Part shown: in pieces, positions 51,918 to 63,005 of the stretch | How the letters are laid out: every line of letters starts with the position of its first letter | How positions within the stretch are numbered: the first letter of the stretch is position 1 | From: Paenibacillus sp. GP183 | Lineage (GTDB): Bacteria; Bacillota; Bacilli; Paenibacillales; NBRC-103111 | Reading direction: 5' to 3' | DNA length: 64,000 nt | NCBI RefSeq assembly: GCF_900104695.1 | Contig: NZ_FNSW01000001.1 | Location: forward strand, 4,880,501 to 4,944,500 | Made by a program: the position numbers and the translations under genes | The notes under the pieces: generated by a model | Database searches by the model: none | Told to the model about the DNA's origin: nothing | What the model saw: the letters and a program-made list of their open reading frames with translations, nothing else

Positions 51918-51948
51918 CAAGAACCACGACAGGTTGTCGTGGTTCTTG
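51918..51948. terminator. Bidirectional Rho-independent terminator
   Basis: CAAGAACCACGACA pairs with TGTCGTGGTTCTTG, a perfect 14-base-pair stem with a loop of about 3 bases. It can stop the small plus-strand genes and the tRNA transcript. Confidence 0.88.
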
Positions 51949-51961
51949 TTTATAACTATGA

Positions 51962-52035
51962 CGTCCCAGGAGGGATTCGAACCCCCGACCGCACGCTTAG
52001 AAGGCGTGTGCTCTATCCAGCTGAGCTACTAGGAC
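51962..52035 (-). tRNA. tRNA-Arg (anticodon TCT)
   Basis: On the minus strand the acceptor arms GTCCTAG and CTGGGAC pair with one G-T. The D arm GCTC..GAGC, the anticodon arm CACGC-CTTCTAA-GCGTG with anticodon TCT, and the T arm with GGGTTCGAATCCC follow. The 3' CCA is not encoded. Confidence 0.95.
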
Positions 52036-52181
52036 AGGAGCAAGAGTTATAGTATCACATCGATTTTACAAAAGTCAACCCTGAGATCCGAGGTTACTTT
52101 TTGCATTCCAATGTGCAATCCGTTACACTGTGACCATTGATGATGAAGAGTTTGGGGTGGATTATCATATCAGAGAATTCG

Positions 52182-53069
52182 ATGGAAAATGTCATCCTAT
52201 TTCCTAAAACCATTGACTTTTATGAGCAAGAATTGACACGATTTCTGCAGCTGGAACAATATGGGGAGGCACTGGGGCTCCTTGCTTTTCTTTTGCAGTT
52301 TCCTGATGTGGAAGCGAATAAACACGGCCAGTGGGAAGCGCTGCAGGAATGGCTGCAAACGATGGTTCCCGAAGCGGTTTTTGCTCCTATGGACATCATC
52401 GAGGAGGAGCTGGAAAATGAGGAGGGTCTGCTGCGGCAAGCGGTAGCCCAGAAAACCTCGGGGAACGCGGAATATCCGGAACAGCTCATTTACATGCTCG
52501 GCAACGGTTCCATAGAACAAAAGCTGATCGCAATCGAGCAGCTATGCTATGTGGAACATGAGGACGTAATCCCCGCCATAATCAATTGGCTAAAGCAATC
52601 GCAGCTGCATCCCAACATCCAATTTAAAGCTCTTCAGACCCTTAAGCTCAGAGGCGAGAAGGGGAAAGTCTGCATGCCCAAAAATGAAATTGAAATTTGC
52701 GTGGAGATTGAGGAGACGCCTCTGAATGAGGATGAGTTTCCTCAAGTGATTCGGGAAATGCTGGGACGTTTAAATGAAATTAGTGAAGTCGATCATCCAG
52801 ACTTTTCATTTTTTTCGCAGGAGGCTTGGAATGAATTTCTCATTTCTGCTTACGGGACACCCCTTTACTCGCAATTATTACTGCAGGAGGAAGGTGCCGT
52901 AGACATATGGGCCTCATCGCTTCATGCTGTTTTGCAGGAGATGCTGTTTGGCAGCCTCGATCAGGAAGAAATCATGGAGAAGTATGGAATTACAGAGTCG
53001 ATGAAACTGCGATGGAAGCAAACTTATGCGATTTTACGCAGCTTTGTGAAAGGTATGTATCCGGCTTGA
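52182..53069 (+). CDS. HEAT/TPR-like helical protein upstream of tig (YsoA position)
   Basis: About 295 residues from ATG 52182 (MENVILFPKTIDFYEQELTR). Two earlier in-frame ATGs exist (52137, 52140) and no ribosome site clearly decides. It is helical, with repeats like LEQYGEALGLLAFLLQFPDV, MLGNGSIEQKLIAIEQLCYV and IQFKALQTLKLRGEKG. In B. subtilis a TPR protein, YsoA, precedes tig, and the position here is the same. A role near the ribosome or in protein quality control is only suggested by context. Confidence 0.7.
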   Translation: MENVILFPKTIDFYEQELTRFLQLEQYGEALGLLAFLLQFPDVEANKHGQWEALQEWLQTMVPEAVFAPMDIIEEELENEEGLLRQAVAQKTSGNAEYPEQLIYMLGNGSIEQKLIAIEQLCYVEHEDVIPAIINWLKQSQLHPNIQFKALQTLKLRGEKGKVCMPKNEIEICVEIEETPLNEDEFPQVIREMLGRLNEISEVDHPDFSFFSQEAWNEFLISAYGTPLYSQLLLQEEGAVDIWASSLHAVLQEMLFGSLDQEEIMEKYGITESMKLRWKQTYAILRSFVKGMYPA

Positions 53070-53190
53070 AATGAAAAAGTATTATGTTATAATAAAATGG
53101 TTATATCGGCGGGTGGGCTTGTTTATTCATCCCAAGCCAGCCAGAACGTGAAAAAATGTCATGGTACATTTGCGGAGGGGAAAGCATAAA

Positions 53191-54492
53191 ATGAAAGCAA
53201 GTTGGGAAAAAATAGAGAAGAACGTAGGCGTTCTTGAAGTGGAAGTAGGCGCTGAGCGCGTTACGGAAGCACTCGATAAAGCATTTAAGAAAGTAGCGGC
53301 TAAGGTAAACGTACCTGGCTTCCGTAAAGGGAAAGTCCCGCGTTCCATATTTGAAGCGAAATTTGGCGTGGAAAGCCTCTATCAAGACGCGCTGGATATT
53401 CTATTGCCGGAAGTTTATGTGGAAGCAGTGGAAGAAGCGGGTATTGATCCTGTGGACCGCCCTGAAGTGGACGTTGAACAATTTGGCAAGGGACAAACTT
53501 TGAAGTTCAAGGCCAAAGTCATGGTCAAACCTGAAGTCACTTTGGGAACTTATAAAGGTCTTGAATTGGAAGCAGCCGATTCTTCCGTATCCGATGAAGA
53601 ACTGGACGAGGAATTAAAAAGGCTGCAGCAGCGTCACGCTGAGCTTGTTGTGCTTGAAGATGGCGCAGCAGAGAATGGCGATGTTGTGATTCTTGATTTT
53701 GAAGGTTTTGTAGACGGTGAAGCCTTCGAAGGAGGCAAAGCGGAGAAGCATTCGCTTGAGCTGGGCTCCAACAGCTTTATTCCTGGATTTGAAGAGCAGC
53801 TGGTCGGTGTGGTTAAAGGTGATGAGAAAGATGTGGAAGTTACGTTCCCGGAAGACTACCACTCCGAATCGTTGAAAGGCCAAGCGGCAGTATTCAAAGT
53901 GAAGATTCATGATATCAAACGCAAAAACCTTCCTGAGCTGGACGATGAGTTTGCAAAGGATGTCAGTGAGTTCGATACTCTTGAAGAGTACAAGCAAGAT
54001 CTGAGGACACGCTTGCAGGAAAGAAAAGAGAAAGACCTGCAGGTTTCCAAAGAAACAGCCGTCGTGGAAAAGGCCGCTGCTGGCGCAGAAGTGGAAATTC
54101 CAAACGCCATGATCGAATCCGAGCTTGATGTGATGATCAAGGAATTCGAAAGACGCCTTCGTGCCCAAGGGATGACCCTGGATATTTACTTCCAGTTCTC
54201 CGGACAAAATGAAGGCATGCTGAAAGAACAAATGAGAGAAGATGCTGAAAAACGCGTCCGTAATAATCTTGTTCTTGAAGCCATCGCTGCAGCAGAGAAT
54301 ATTACAGCATCCGATGAAGAAGTAGATGCTGAGCTGACAAAACTTGCTGATTCCTATCAGCGTTCTGCCGAAGAGCTTCGTGACATATTCGCTTCAAACG
54401 GGAGCCTCGAAGGCATAAAGAACGATTTAACAGTGAGAAAAACGGTTGACTTCCTGCTTGAAAGCAGCAAGACAATTCCTGCAGCTGTTTAA
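53191..54492 (+). CDS. tig: Trigger factor
   Basis: Ribosome-bound chaperone and peptidyl-prolyl isomerase. The start at 53191 has GGAGGGG upstream and gives the usual [11 protein letters not shown]. The ribosome-docking signature [19 protein letters not shown], the FKBP-like domain (about 160-245: [29 protein letters not shown]) and the C-terminal chaperone arms are complete at 434 residues. It is followed by a terminator, so it is not strictly co-transcribed with clpP. Confidence 0.97.
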   Translation: MKASWEKIEKNVGVLEVEVGAERVTEALDKAFKKVAAKVNVPGFRKGKVPRSIFEAKFGVESLYQDALDILLPEVYVEAVEEAGIDPVDRPEVDVEQFGKGQTLKFKAKVMVKPEVTLGTYKGLELEAADSSVSDEELDEELKRLQQRHAELVVLEDGAAENGDVVILDFEGFVDGEAFEGGKAEKHSLELGSNSFIPGFEEQLVGVVKGDEKDVEVTFPEDYHSESLKGQAAVFKVKIHDIKRKNLPELDDEFAKDVSEFDTLEEYKQDLRTRLQERKEKDLQVSKETAVVEKAAAGAEVEIPNAMIESELDVMIKEFERRLRAQGMTLDIYFQFSGQNEGMLKEQMREDAEKRVRNNLVLEAIAAAENITASDEEVDAELTKLADSYQRSAEELRDIFASNGSLEGIKNDLTVRKTVDFLLESSKTIPAAV

Positions 54493-54499
54493 AAAAACT

Positions 54500-54554
54500 A
54501 AACCTCTAATCGTCGGCTGCATTCAAGCTATAACCACGACTAGAGGTTTTTTAT
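54500..54554 (+). terminator. Rho-independent terminator after tig
   Basis: AACCTCTA..TCG and CGACTAGAGGTT form the stem with a long loop, followed by TTTTTTA. Confidence 0.78.
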
Positions 54555-54706
54555 CCTCACAAACTACTCCATACTCGCCACAGAAATAACTCATACATAG
54601 CCCTGCCCGAAAAAATGACTTTGCATCTTAAACATGTTAATATGAGGATAATACTTCATATACTGAGGTATAAATATTTGCATTAGCCCATAAAGGAGTT
54701 GGTACA

Positions 54707-55306
54707 ATGAGTCTTATTCCTATGGTAGTGGAACAAGAAGCTCGTGGAGAGCGTTCTTATGACATCTACTCGCGCCTGCTCAAGGATCGCATCATCTTCA
54801 TCGGAAGCGCTATTGATGACGATGTGGCAAATTTGGTCATTGCCCAGCTGCTGTTTTTATCTGCTCAAGAGGCCGAGAAGGATATTCATCTTTACATTAA
54901 TTCCCCTGGTGGTTCAGTGACTGCGGGAATGGGTATATATGATACCATGCAGTTTATAAAGCCGGATGTATCCACGATTTGTGTGGGCATGGCTGCAAGC
55001 ATGGGTTCACTCCTGTTGACGGCAGGTGCCAAAGGGAAGCGTTTTGCGCTGCCAAATGCCGAAGTTATGATTCACCAGCCGCTGGGCGGAGTAAGAGGTC
55101 AAGCGACCGATATCAAAATCCATGCAGATTGGATTATCAAAACTAAGCAAAAACTAAATCAAATCTATGTGGATCGTACGGGTCAACCGCTCGAGAAAAT
55201 CGAGAGAGACACCGATCGCGATAACTTTATGAGTGCTGAGGAAGCGAGAGCTTATGGGTTAATCGACAAGGTGATCACCGGAAACGATCTGAAAGTAAAG
55301 GAGTGA
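54707..55306 (+). CDS. clpP: ATP-dependent Clp protease proteolytic subunit
   Basis: A serine protease that forms a double heptamer docked by ClpX or ClpC. The triad is visible: Ser98 in GMAASMGS, His123 in MIHQPLGG and Asp172 in TDRDN. The 199-residue length is normal. AAAGGAG precedes the ATG. No CtsR box is seen in the 150 bases upstream. clpX overlaps or nearly touches its end, so the two are co-translated. Confidence 0.97.
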   Translation: MSLIPMVVEQEARGERSYDIYSRLLKDRIIFIGSAIDDDVANLVIAQLLFLSAQEAEKDIHLYINSPGGSVTAGMGIYDTMQFIKPDVSTICVGMAASMGSLLLTAGAKGKRFALPNAEVMIHQPLGGVRGQATDIKIHADWIIKTKQKLNQIYVDRTGQPLEKIERDTDRDNFMSAEEARAYGLIDKVITGNDLKVKE

Positions 55307-55311
55307 TCGAA

Positions 55312-56580
55312 TTGTTCAAATTTAACGATGAAAAAGGCCAATTGAAGTGTTCCTTTTGCGGAAAATCACAGGATCAGGTCCGTAAGCTGGTTGCAGGACC
55401 CGGCGTGTATATATGCGATGAATGTATAGAGCTTTGCACGGAGATTGTGGAGGAAGAATTAGGCCACGAGGAAGAGCTGGATCTGAAGGATGTTCCCAAG
55501 CCGATGGAAATCCGCTCGATTCTGGATCAATATGTCATTGGTCAGGAGCAAGCGAAGAAGTCGCTGTCCGTAGCGGTATATAACCATTACAAGCGGATCA
55601 ATTCGCAGAATAAGCTTGAGGACGTTGAGCTGCAAAAGAGCAATATCGTACTTCTGGGGCCTACCGGAAGCGGGAAAACTTTGCTTGCCCAAACCTTGGC
55701 CAAGATTCTGAACGTGCCTTTCGCGATTGCCGATGCCACCTCTTTAACGGAAGCCGGTTATGTTGGCGAAGACGTTGAGAACATCTTGCTGAAGCTGATT
55801 CAAGCAGCAGATTACGATGTGGAAAAAGCCGAACGCGGCATTATTTATATTGATGAAATTGATAAAGTGGCCCGTAAATCGGAGAATCCGTCCATCACCC
55901 GCGACGTTTCCGGTGAAGGCGTGCAGCAAGCGCTTCTGAAAATTCTTGAAGGAACCGTAGCTTCAGTCCCTCCTCAAGGCGGACGCAAGCATCCTCATCA
56001 AGAGTTTATCCAAATCGACACCACGAACATTTTGTTTATTTGCGGCGGAGCCTTTGACGGTCTTGAGCAAATCATCAAGCGCAGAATCGGTAAAAAGGTC
56101 ATCGGATTCAGTACAGATGGAACCAAAGCCGATTTGAAGCCGGGCGAATACTTGTCCATGGTGCTTCCTGAGGATTTGCTGAAGTTTGGACTGATCCCCG
56201 AATTCGTGGGACGTTTGCCTGTCATTTCGACACTCGAGCCGCTTGATGAAGATGCGCTCGTGCGTATTCTTACAGAGCCTAAGAATGCTCTTGTGAAGCA
56301 ATACCAGAAGCTTTTGGAAATGGATAATGTGGGTCTTGAATTTGATCAAGAATCCCTGGATGCCATTGCGAAAGAAGCGATCAAACGAAACACCGGCGCC
56401 CGTGGTCTCCGTGCCATTATCGAAGCCATCATGCTGGACGTGATGTTTGAGATTCCATCCAGAACGGACGTTGCCACTTGCAAGGTGACCAAGGATACGG
56501 TTCAGAACAAGCTTGCCCCTGTTTTAACCACAACTGAAGTAAAGCCTGCGAGCAGCAAAAAGAAAGAAGAAAGTGCATAA
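55312..56580 (+). CDS. clpX: ATP-dependent Clp protease ATP-binding subunit
   Basis: An AAA+ unfoldase. The TTG at 55312 is preferred: it has AAAGGAGTGA upstream and gives [18 protein letters not shown] like other ClpX. A GTG at 55303 overlapping clpP also exists. The N-terminal zinc site is [16 protein letters not shown] is Walker [10 protein letters not shown] is Walker B, and the GYVG pore loop ([11 protein letters not shown]), the IGF-type loop (KVIGFST) and [10 protein letters not shown] follow. About 422 residues. Confidence 0.97.
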   Translation: MFKFNDEKGQLKCSFCGKSQDQVRKLVAGPGVYICDECIELCTEIVEEELGHEEELDLKDVPKPMEIRSILDQYVIGQEQAKKSLSVAVYNHYKRINSQNKLEDVELQKSNIVLLGPTGSGKTLLAQTLAKILNVPFAIADATSLTEAGYVGEDVENILLKLIQAADYDVEKAERGIIYIDEIDKVARKSENPSITRDVSGEGVQQALLKILEGTVASVPPQGGRKHPHQEFIQIDTTNILFICGGAFDGLEQIIKRRIGKKVIGFSTDGTKADLKPGEYLSMVLPEDLLKFGLIPEFVGRLPVISTLEPLDEDALVRILTEPKNALVKQYQKLLEMDNVGLEFDQESLDAIAKEAIKRNTGARGLRAIIEAIMLDVMFEIPSRTDVATCKVTKDTVQNKLAPVLTTTEVKPASSKKKEESA

Positions 56581-56681
56581 CCCAACAATTTCAAAAAAAC
56601 TGTACACACAGCCTCCAATCCGGCAGTTCCTTCGGGAATCCGGAGCGGAGGATGTTTGGTGTCATGGGGAGAGACTCACTT

Positions 56682-57779
56682 ATGTTTCATAGACGAGATA
56701 CGATACCCGTCCGTGTGGGTAATTTGACCATTGGGGGCAGCAATGAAGTTATTATTCAAAGCATGTGCACGACCAAAACTGCTGATGTACAAGCTACGGT
56801 TGCAGAGATTCTTCGTCTTGAAGAAGCAGGCTGTCAAATTGTTCGCGTGACGGTTAATAACAATGAGGCTGCGGAGGCTATTAAAGAAATAAAGAAGCAA
56901 ATTCATATACCTTTGGTTGCTGACATTCATTTTGACCATCGTCTTGCCCTGTCCGCTATCGCCAATGGCATTGACAAGGTTCGAATCAACCCGGGCAACA
57001 TCGGCCGTCGGGAAAAGGTGGAAGCTGTGGTCAAAGCATGTAAAGAGCGCGGCATACCGATTCGAATTGGCGTGAATGCGGGTTCCTTGGAGAATCACCT
57101 GCTTGAGAAATACGGCTATCCGACTCCGGAAGCTATGGTTGAGAGTGCCCTCTTTCATATCGGTATACTGGAAGAACTGGATTTTCGGGATATTATCGTT
57201 TCACTCAAGGCCTCTGATGTGCCAATGGCAATTGCAGCCTATAGCAAAGCAGCTCAAACTTTTAATTACCCCTTGCATCTAGGCATAACGGAAGCTGGGA
57301 CCTTGTTCTCGGGCTCAATCAAAAGTGCAGCAGGCATCGGAACTTTACTGAACATGGGCATTGGCTCAACCGTAAGAATTTCACTCAGCACCGATCCTGT
57401 TGAAGAAGTTAAAGTTGCTCGAGAGCTTCTGAAAACCTTTGGTCTCATTACGAATGCAGCGACCTTAGTTTCCTGCCCAACCTGCGGCCGATTGGATATC
57501 GATTTATTTTCAATTGCAAATGAGGTTGAGGAATATATCTCGAAGATTAAGGTTCCCATCAAAGTGTCCGTGCTCGGCTGCGCTGTGAACGGACCGGGAG
57601 AAGCGAGAGAAGCGGATATCGGCATCGCCGGTGCCCGCGGAGAAGGGATGCTTTTCCGCTATGGGGAAATGGTACGGAAGGTTCCTGAAGATGAACTCTT
57701 GAATGAGCTCAAGAAAGAAATCGATACTATCGTAAATGCTTACGAAGCCACTGGGGTTATACCCGGCCGTAAACATTAA
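56682..57779 (+). CDS. ispG: 4-hydroxy-3-methylbut-2-enyl diphosphate synthase (IspG/GcpE)
   Basis: The penultimate enzyme of the methylerythritol phosphate isoprenoid pathway, with a 4Fe-4S cluster held by Cys in [11 protein letters not shown] and [10 protein letters not shown]. The barrel part has [36 protein letters not shown] and [11 protein letters not shown]. The ATG at 56682 is chosen because it starts at the family's usual place with GGGGAGAG upstream. Earlier in-frame starts (56652, 56664) remain possible. A terminator follows. Confidence 0.95.
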   Translation: MFHRRDTIPVRVGNLTIGGSNEVIIQSMCTTKTADVQATVAEILRLEEAGCQIVRVTVNNNEAAEAIKEIKKQIHIPLVADIHFDHRLALSAIANGIDKVRINPGNIGRREKVEAVVKACKERGIPIRIGVNAGSLENHLLEKYGYPTPEAMVESALFHIGILEELDFRDIIVSLKASDVPMAIAAYSKAAQTFNYPLHLGITEAGTLFSGSIKSAAGIGTLLNMGIGSTVRISLSTDPVEEVKVARELLKTFGLITNAATLVSCPTCGRLDIDLFSIANEVEEYISKIKVPIKVSVLGCAVNGPGEAREADIGIAGARGEGMLFRYGEMVRKVPEDELLNELKKEIDTIVNAYEATGVIPGRKH

Positions 57780-57792
57780 TGACTAAATTGGA

Positions 57793-57834
57793 TAGCCGTC
57801 TGAGAAGCCAATGGGTTTCTTAGACGGCTTTTTT
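57793..57834 (+). terminator. Rho-independent terminator after ispG
   Basis: AGCCGTCTGAGAA pairs with TTTCTTAGACGGCT, followed by TTTTTT. Confidence 0.88.
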
Positions 57835-57944
57835 GTTGCATTTACAAACGCTCGTTTTCTAGGACGGTATAGCGGTTTATCCTTGTTTTGCGCATAATCG
57901 GGCAATAAGAAATGCATAATGAATAGAGATGAAAGGGGTGCATC

Positions 57945-58736
57945 ATGTTGTTCCATGCTCGTAAAGTTGGAATCTTTACATGTACGATCCTTATGGCGGT
58001 TTTCATGGCCGGTTACCCGCTGTTGCATGCGGTAGCGGAGGAACCGATTGCACCGCTCCAGAAGCAATTAGCAGTAGTCATCGATGATTTCGGCAATGAC
58101 ATGGTAGGTACCGAAGAAATGTTTGCGATTCCCGTCCCGCTGACCATCGCCGTCATGCCGTTCCTGCCAACCACCAAAAGAGATGCGCGCCTCGCCCACG
58201 AGAAAGGACATGAGGTGTTGGTTCATTTGCCGATGGAGCCGTTGCGCGGTAAAAAAAGCTGGCTCGGACCGGGAGCCATTACAACAGACCTCTCGAGCGC
58301 AGAAATTCGTAAAAGGGTGGAAGCTGCTATTCAAGATGTTCCTTACGCGATTGGGATTAACAATCATATGGGTTCCAAAGCTACAGCGGATGAGCGAGTA
58401 GCGAGGATTGTCGTAGAGGTATGTAAGGAAAAAGGGATGATGATTCTGGATAGCCGGACAACCGACAAGAGCCTCTTGGCGAAGCTTGCCAAGCAAATGG
58501 CAGTGCCTTATGCGGAAAATGAGCTTTTCTTGGATGAAATTTTTACAGTATCTCACATCAGCAAACAAATGAACAAGATTCAAAAGCTTCTCTTGAAGCA
58601 GGATCAGTGTATTGCCATCGGGCATGTCGGTACGGCGGGCAAGAAAACGGCGCAAGTGATTCAGGCATCCGTTGCGTCGATTCAAAAGGAGGCTCGTTTT
58701 GTGTCCATTTCCAAGCTGATGAAGCTTGAACCATAA
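57945..58736 (+). CDS. Divergent polysaccharide deacetylase family protein (YibQ-like)
   Basis: 263 residues with an N-terminal signal peptide (about 8-32). The Polysacc_deac_2 domain shows LAVVIDDFGND with metal Asp residues, LTIAVMPFLPTTKRDARLAH then GHEVLVHLPMEP, GINNHMGSKAT with a metal His, ILDSRTTDKSL, and AIGHVG near the end. Members are probably secreted carbohydrate de-acetylases acting in the cell envelope. The exact substrate is unknown. AAAGGGG lies upstream of the ATG. It sits between ispG and lonB. Confidence 0.87.
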   Translation: MLFHARKVGIFTCTILMAVFMAGYPLLHAVAEEPIAPLQKQLAVVIDDFGNDMVGTEEMFAIPVPLTIAVMPFLPTTKRDARLAHEKGHEVLVHLPMEPLRGKKSWLGPGAITTDLSSAEIRKRVEAAIQDVPYAIGINNHMGSKATADERVARIVVEVCKEKGMMILDSRTTDKSLLAKLAKQMAVPYAENELFLDEIFTVSHISKQMNKIQKLLLKQDQCIAIGHVGTAGKKTAQVIQASVASIQKEARFVSISKLMKLEP

Positions 58737-58824
58737 ACTTATACAAAATTGGGATTAACGATCCTTAACGCGGGAATAATGGGTCTTATGAGGTTTTCTC
58801 ATTATGAACCCAGGAGGTATGGAG

Positions 58825-60543
58825 ATGAGCTTAAGTATCATTTTGATGTTGATTCAAGTATTTTTTGCTGTCGTGATCGGCCTCTATTTCTGGAATTTGC
58901 TTCGCAACCAACAGACGAATCGCTCTGCCGTTGATAGAGAGTCGAAGAAGGAGCTGGAGAAGCTGCGTAAATTACGCTCCATCTCCCTGACCAAACCTCT
59001 TTCGGAGAAAACCAGACCTTCATCCATCCAGGATATCGTCGGACAAAAAGAAGGTATTCGTGCTTTGAAAGCGGCGCTTTGCGGCTCTAACCCTCAGCAT
59101 GTGATTATATATGGCCCTCCGGGCGTTGGCAAAACAGCCGCTGCCCGTGTTGTTCTGGAGGAAGCCAAGAAAAATCCGGAATCGCCTTTTCGTACGGAAG
59201 CCAAGTTTACGGAAATCGATGCCACCACGGCTCGTTTTGATGAAAGAGGCATTGCCGACCCTTTGATCGGTTCGGTGCATGATCCTATTTATCAGGGAGC
59301 CGGAGCCATGGGTGTGGCTGGAATCCCGCAGCCTAAGCCTGGTGCCGTAACCAAGGCGCATGGCGGCATTTTATTCATTGATGAAATTGGAGAGCTCCAC
59401 CCTATTCAAATAAATAAGCTGCTCAAGGTGCTTGAGGATCGCAAGGTTTTTCTCGAAAGCGCCTATTACAGCTCGGAGGATACGAATATCCCCAGCTATA
59501 TTCACGATATTTTCCAAAACGGCCTGCCTGCCGATTTCCGGCTAGTAGGCGCTACGACTCGTACCGCCAATGAGCTTCCTCCAGCGATTCGCTCCCGCTG
59601 TCTGGAGATTTTTTTCCGGCCGCTGCTGCCTGAGGAGATAGGGCTGATCGCAGAGAACTCTTTGAAGAAAATTGGCCTTATGGAGAGTGCGCCCGCTGTA
59701 GAAGTGATCAAAAAATACGCCACCAACGGCCGCGAAGCTGTGAATATTATTCAATTAGCCGCAGGTATGGCGATGACCGACAAACGTCAAGAAATCACCG
59801 CAGCGGATATAGAATGGGTGGTTAACAGCTCACAAATTCCGCCTCGTCCGGAGAGAAAGATTCCCAGCGAGCCGCAGATCGGCTTTGTCAATGGTCTTGC
59901 CGTTTATGGACCGAATTTGGGAACGCTGCTGGAGATTGAAGTGATAGCCATTCCGGCGCATATTCAGGGCCATGGAACTTTCAACATTACGGGAGTAGTG
60001 GATGAGGAAGAGACGGGAGGCGGCTCCCGCACGCTCCGCAGAAAAAGCATGGCCCGCGGTTCAGTTGAAAATGTGCTGACCGTACTAAGGAAGATCGGGA
60101 TGCCGACATCGAGCTTTGATTTGCACATCAATTTTCCGGGCGGCATACCGATTGATGGACCCTCCGCAGGTATTTCGATGGCTGTTGCCATTGCTTCCGC
60201 GATCCATAAAACCCCTGTCGATAATCATCTTGCCATGACCGGAGAGATGAGCATACACGGCAAGGTGAAGCCCGTTGGCGGGGTTGTGGCGAAGGTGGAA
60301 GCTGCTTTTCAGGCCGGCGCAACGAAAGTCATCATCCCCAAGGAAAATTGGCAGGAGCTGTTTGTCGATTTGCCGGGCGTGGAAGTAGTAGCCGTTGATT
60401 CGATTGAAGAGGTACTCAAAATCGCGCTGAATCTGGATCTGCAAGATAATGTGATACAAATGCCCCTATTTCCGGAGCGAACGGTTTCCCCCTCTGCCTT
60501 GCCCATTTTACATGCCAAACCGCCTCAATCCTTAGACTCATAA
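58825..60543 (+). CDS. lonB: ATP-dependent protease LonB (sporulation-type)
   Basis: The start at 58825 has GGAGG 7 bases upstream and begins MSLSIILML, a membrane or hydrophobic segment (residues 2-23). The AAA+ domain has [12 protein letters not shown] (Walker A), ILFIDEIGELHP (Walker B) and RLVGATTR. The Lon protease domain has IDGPSAGISMAVAIAS with the catalytic Ser, and GGVVAKVEAAFQAGATKVII with the catalytic Lys. It lacks the Lon N-terminal domain. LonB acts in the forespore under SigF in Bacillus. 572 residues, followed by lon. Confidence 0.95.
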   Translation: MSLSIILMLIQVFFAVVIGLYFWNLLRNQQTNRSAVDRESKKELEKLRKLRSISLTKPLSEKTRPSSIQDIVGQKEGIRALKAALCGSNPQHVIIYGPPGVGKTAAARVVLEEAKKNPESPFRTEAKFTEIDATTARFDERGIADPLIGSVHDPIYQGAGAMGVAGIPQPKPGAVTKAHGGILFIDEIGELHPIQINKLLKVLEDRKVFLESAYYSSEDTNIPSYIHDIFQNGLPADFRLVGATTRTANELPPAIRSRCLEIFFRPLLPEEIGLIAENSLKKIGLMESAPAVEVIKKYATNGREAVNIIQLAAGMAMTDKRQEITAADIEWVVNSSQIPPRPERKIPSEPQIGFVNGLAVYGPNLGTLLEIEVIAIPAHIQGHGTFNITGVVDEEETGGGSRTLRRKSMARGSVENVLTVLRKIGMPTSSFDLHINFPGGIPIDGPSAGISMAVAIASAIHKTPVDNHLAMTGEMSIHGKVKPVGGVVAKVEAAFQAGATKVIIPKENWQELFVDLPGVEVVAVDSIEEVLKIALNLDLQDNVIQMPLFPERTVSPSALPILHAKPPQSLDS

Positions 60544-60642
60544 TATTGAACTGGGAGTAAATGGAAGCGCGAATTGGTGTTTTGATTTTAGTTTTGTTAA
60601 AATGTAAAGGCGTGCAGGAACAAATTCTAGGAGGTGCAGAGG

Positions 60643-62979
60643 ATGGGACCGAATAAGCTTAAGGTTCGCAGACTTCCGTTATTGCCGTTGAGGGGATTGT
60701 TAGTTTACCCGAGTATGGTGCTACACCTCGATGTGGGGCGAGAGAAATCGGTCAAGGCTCTCGAAAGGGCCATGATTGACGACAGCATGATTCTGCTCTG
60801 CTCCCAATCCGAGATGAATATAGAAGAGCCCTCCATAGAGGACATTTATCAAATCGGCACCATTGCTAAGGTCAGACAAATGCTCAAGCTCCCTAACGGC
60901 ACTATTCGTGTACTGGTTGAGGGCATGCTTCGTGCTGAAATAACAGAATTCCAGGCAAATGATGAATACTATGAGGTTACCGTCAAAGAGCTGCCTGAGC
61001 AGGAAATAACGGACCCGGAAATCGATGCGTTAATGCGGACTGTACTTGGCCAATTCGAGAATTATATCAATCTTTCCAAAAAGGTAACCCCGGAAACATT
61101 AGCTGCAGTTTCCGATATAGATGAGCCGGGACGGTTGGCCGATGTGATTTGCAGCCATCTCCCGCTTAAAATCAAAGATAAGCAAGAAATCCTGGAGACA
61201 GTAGATGTGCGTGAACGGCTTGAAAAAATGCTCAGCATTCTTAACAACGAACGTGAAGTGCTGGAGCTGGAGCGTAAAATCAGCCAGCGTGTCAAGAAGC
61301 AAATGGAGAAGACGCAAAAGGAATATTACCTGCGCGAGCAGATGAAAGCCATTCAAAAGGAGCTTGGCGATAAAGAAGGACGTGCCGGAGAAGTAGATGA
61401 GCTCCGCGCTCTAATGGCCGAAACCGAGCTTCCGGATAAAGTCAAGGATAAAGTCGAGAAGGAAATCGAACGCTTGGAGAAGATGCCCAACACTTCGGCT
61501 GAAGGCGGTGTGATTCGCAATTATATCGATTGGCTGCTGGGGCTTCCCTGGTCCAATCGTACCGAAGATGTTTTGGATATTGATAAGGCTGAGATGATTC
61601 TGAACGAAGACCATTACGGTTTGGAAAAACCTAAAGAGCGTGTACTTGAATACTTGGCGGTTCAGAAGCTTGTGCAGCAAATGAAAGGGCCGATTCTTTG
61701 CCTGGTGGGACCGCCGGGTGTCGGTAAAACATCCATCGCGAGATCCATAGCAAGGTCCATGAATCGTCAGTTCCTGCGCATATCGCTTGGCGGTGTTCGC
61801 GATGAAGCGGAAATTCGCGGTCATCGCCGCACCTATGTCGGCGCCATGCCAGGGCGTATCATCCAAGGGATGAAAAACGCAGGCTCGAACAATCCGGTGT
61901 TCCTGCTTGATGAAATCGACAAGATGGCGATGGATTTCCGGGGAGACCCGGCCTCTGCCTTGCTGGAGGTTCTTGACCCTGAGCAGAACAGCACTTTTAG
62001 CGATCATTTTATTGAGGTACCGTTTGATTTGTCCAACGTGATGTTTATCACTACAGCCAATGCCGTCCATAACATCCCGCGTCCGCTGCTCGATAGGATG
62101 GAGGTTCTCTACATTCCTGGCTACACGGAAATCGAGAAGCTGCAAATTGCGCTTAAATACTTGCTCGGCAAACAGAAGAAGGATCACGGTCTGCAGGTGG
62201 ATCAGCTGATCGTTGATGAAGAAGCAATTATGAAACTAATCCGCGAATATACACGCGAGGCTGGAGTGCGGAATCTGGAGCAGCAAATTGCCGGCATATG
62301 CCGCAAAGCGGCCAAGCAAATCGTTTCCGATTCAACGCAGCCGGTTCATGTGACTATCGGAAATTTGAAGGATTTCCTGGGAGCATCCAAATTCCGCTAC
62401 AACATGAGCGAGGAAAAGGATCAGATTGGAGCCGTCACAGGTCTGGCATGGACTGAAGTCGGAGGAGACACATTAGTGATTGAAGTCACGGTTATGGCCG
62501 GTACCGGCAAGCTGACATTAACCGGCAAGCTCGGAGATGTTATGAAGGAATCAGCGCAGGCCGCTTTCAGCTATACCCGTTCGCGTGCCGATCAGCTGAA
62601 AATAGCTCCTGATTTTCATGAGAAAAAAGATATCCATATTCATATTCCCGAAGGGGCTATCCCCAAAGACGGACCATCTGCAGGGATTACGATGGCAACC
62701 GCTCTGATCTCGGCATTAACGAACATCCCCGTGTCCAGACAAGTCGCGATGACTGGTGAGATTACGCTGCGCGGCCGCGTACTGCCTATCGGAGGATTGA
62801 AGGAAAAGGCGCTGGCCGCTCACCGTGCCGGTATTCGCAAAATTCTCATTCCGCAAGACAATGAAAAGGACATCGTGGAAATTCCCGAGAGCGTCAGAAA
62901 CGAAATAACCTTTATCCCGGTCAGCCATATGGATCAAGTGCTTGAGCACGCTTTGGTCAAGACGGTCGAAGTCGGATAA
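60643..62979 (+). CDS. lon: ATP-dependent protease La (LonA)
   Basis: The ATG at 60643 has GGAGGTGCAG upstream. The LON substrate-binding domain (about 8-200: [20 protein letters not shown]) and a coiled-coil are followed by the AAA+ domain ([39 protein letters not shown]) and the protease domain ([18 protein letters not shown] with Ser, [20 protein letters not shown] with Lys). 778 residues. It degrades misfolded and regulatory proteins. Likely co-transcribed with engB, 26 bases downstream. Confidence 0.97.
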   Translation: MGPNKLKVRRLPLLPLRGLLVYPSMVLHLDVGREKSVKALERAMIDDSMILLCSQSEMNIEEPSIEDIYQIGTIAKVRQMLKLPNGTIRVLVEGMLRAEITEFQANDEYYEVTVKELPEQEITDPEIDALMRTVLGQFENYINLSKKVTPETLAAVSDIDEPGRLADVICSHLPLKIKDKQEILETVDVRERLEKMLSILNNEREVLELERKISQRVKKQMEKTQKEYYLREQMKAIQKELGDKEGRAGEVDELRALMAETELPDKVKDKVEKEIERLEKMPNTSAEGGVIRNYIDWLLGLPWSNRTEDVLDIDKAEMILNEDHYGLEKPKERVLEYLAVQKLVQQMKGPILCLVGPPGVGKTSIARSIARSMNRQFLRISLGGVRDEAEIRGHRRTYVGAMPGRIIQGMKNAGSNNPVFLLDEIDKMAMDFRGDPASALLEVLDPEQNSTFSDHFIEVPFDLSNVMFITTANAVHNIPRPLLDRMEVLYIPGYTEIEKLQIALKYLLGKQKKDHGLQVDQLIVDEEAIMKLIREYTREAGVRNLEQQIAGICRKAAKQIVSDSTQPVHVTIGNLKDFLGASKFRYNMSEEKDQIGAVTGLAWTEVGGDTLVIEVTVMAGTGKLTLTGKLGDVMKESAQAAFSYTRSRADQLKIAPDFHEKKDIHIHIPEGAIPKDGPSAGITMATALISALTNIPVSRQVAMTGEITLRGRVLPIGGLKEKALAAHRAGIRKILIPQDNEKDIVEIPESVRNEITFIPVSHMDQVLEHALVKTVEVG

Positions 62980-63005
62980 AGGATCAAGAAAAGAGTGTGC
63001 AGGAT

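Noticed and set aside
54560-54706. CtsR operator before clpP
   Set aside because: I searched for the GGTCAAA direct repeat pattern on both strands and found no match.
58741-58824. SigF promoter before lonB
   Set aside because: GGGAATAAT resembles a SigF -10, but the nearest TTATA is about 28 bases away, too far for a -35.
61411-62187. Minus-strand ORF of 258 codons in lon
   Set aside because: Antisense shadow of a highly conserved gene.
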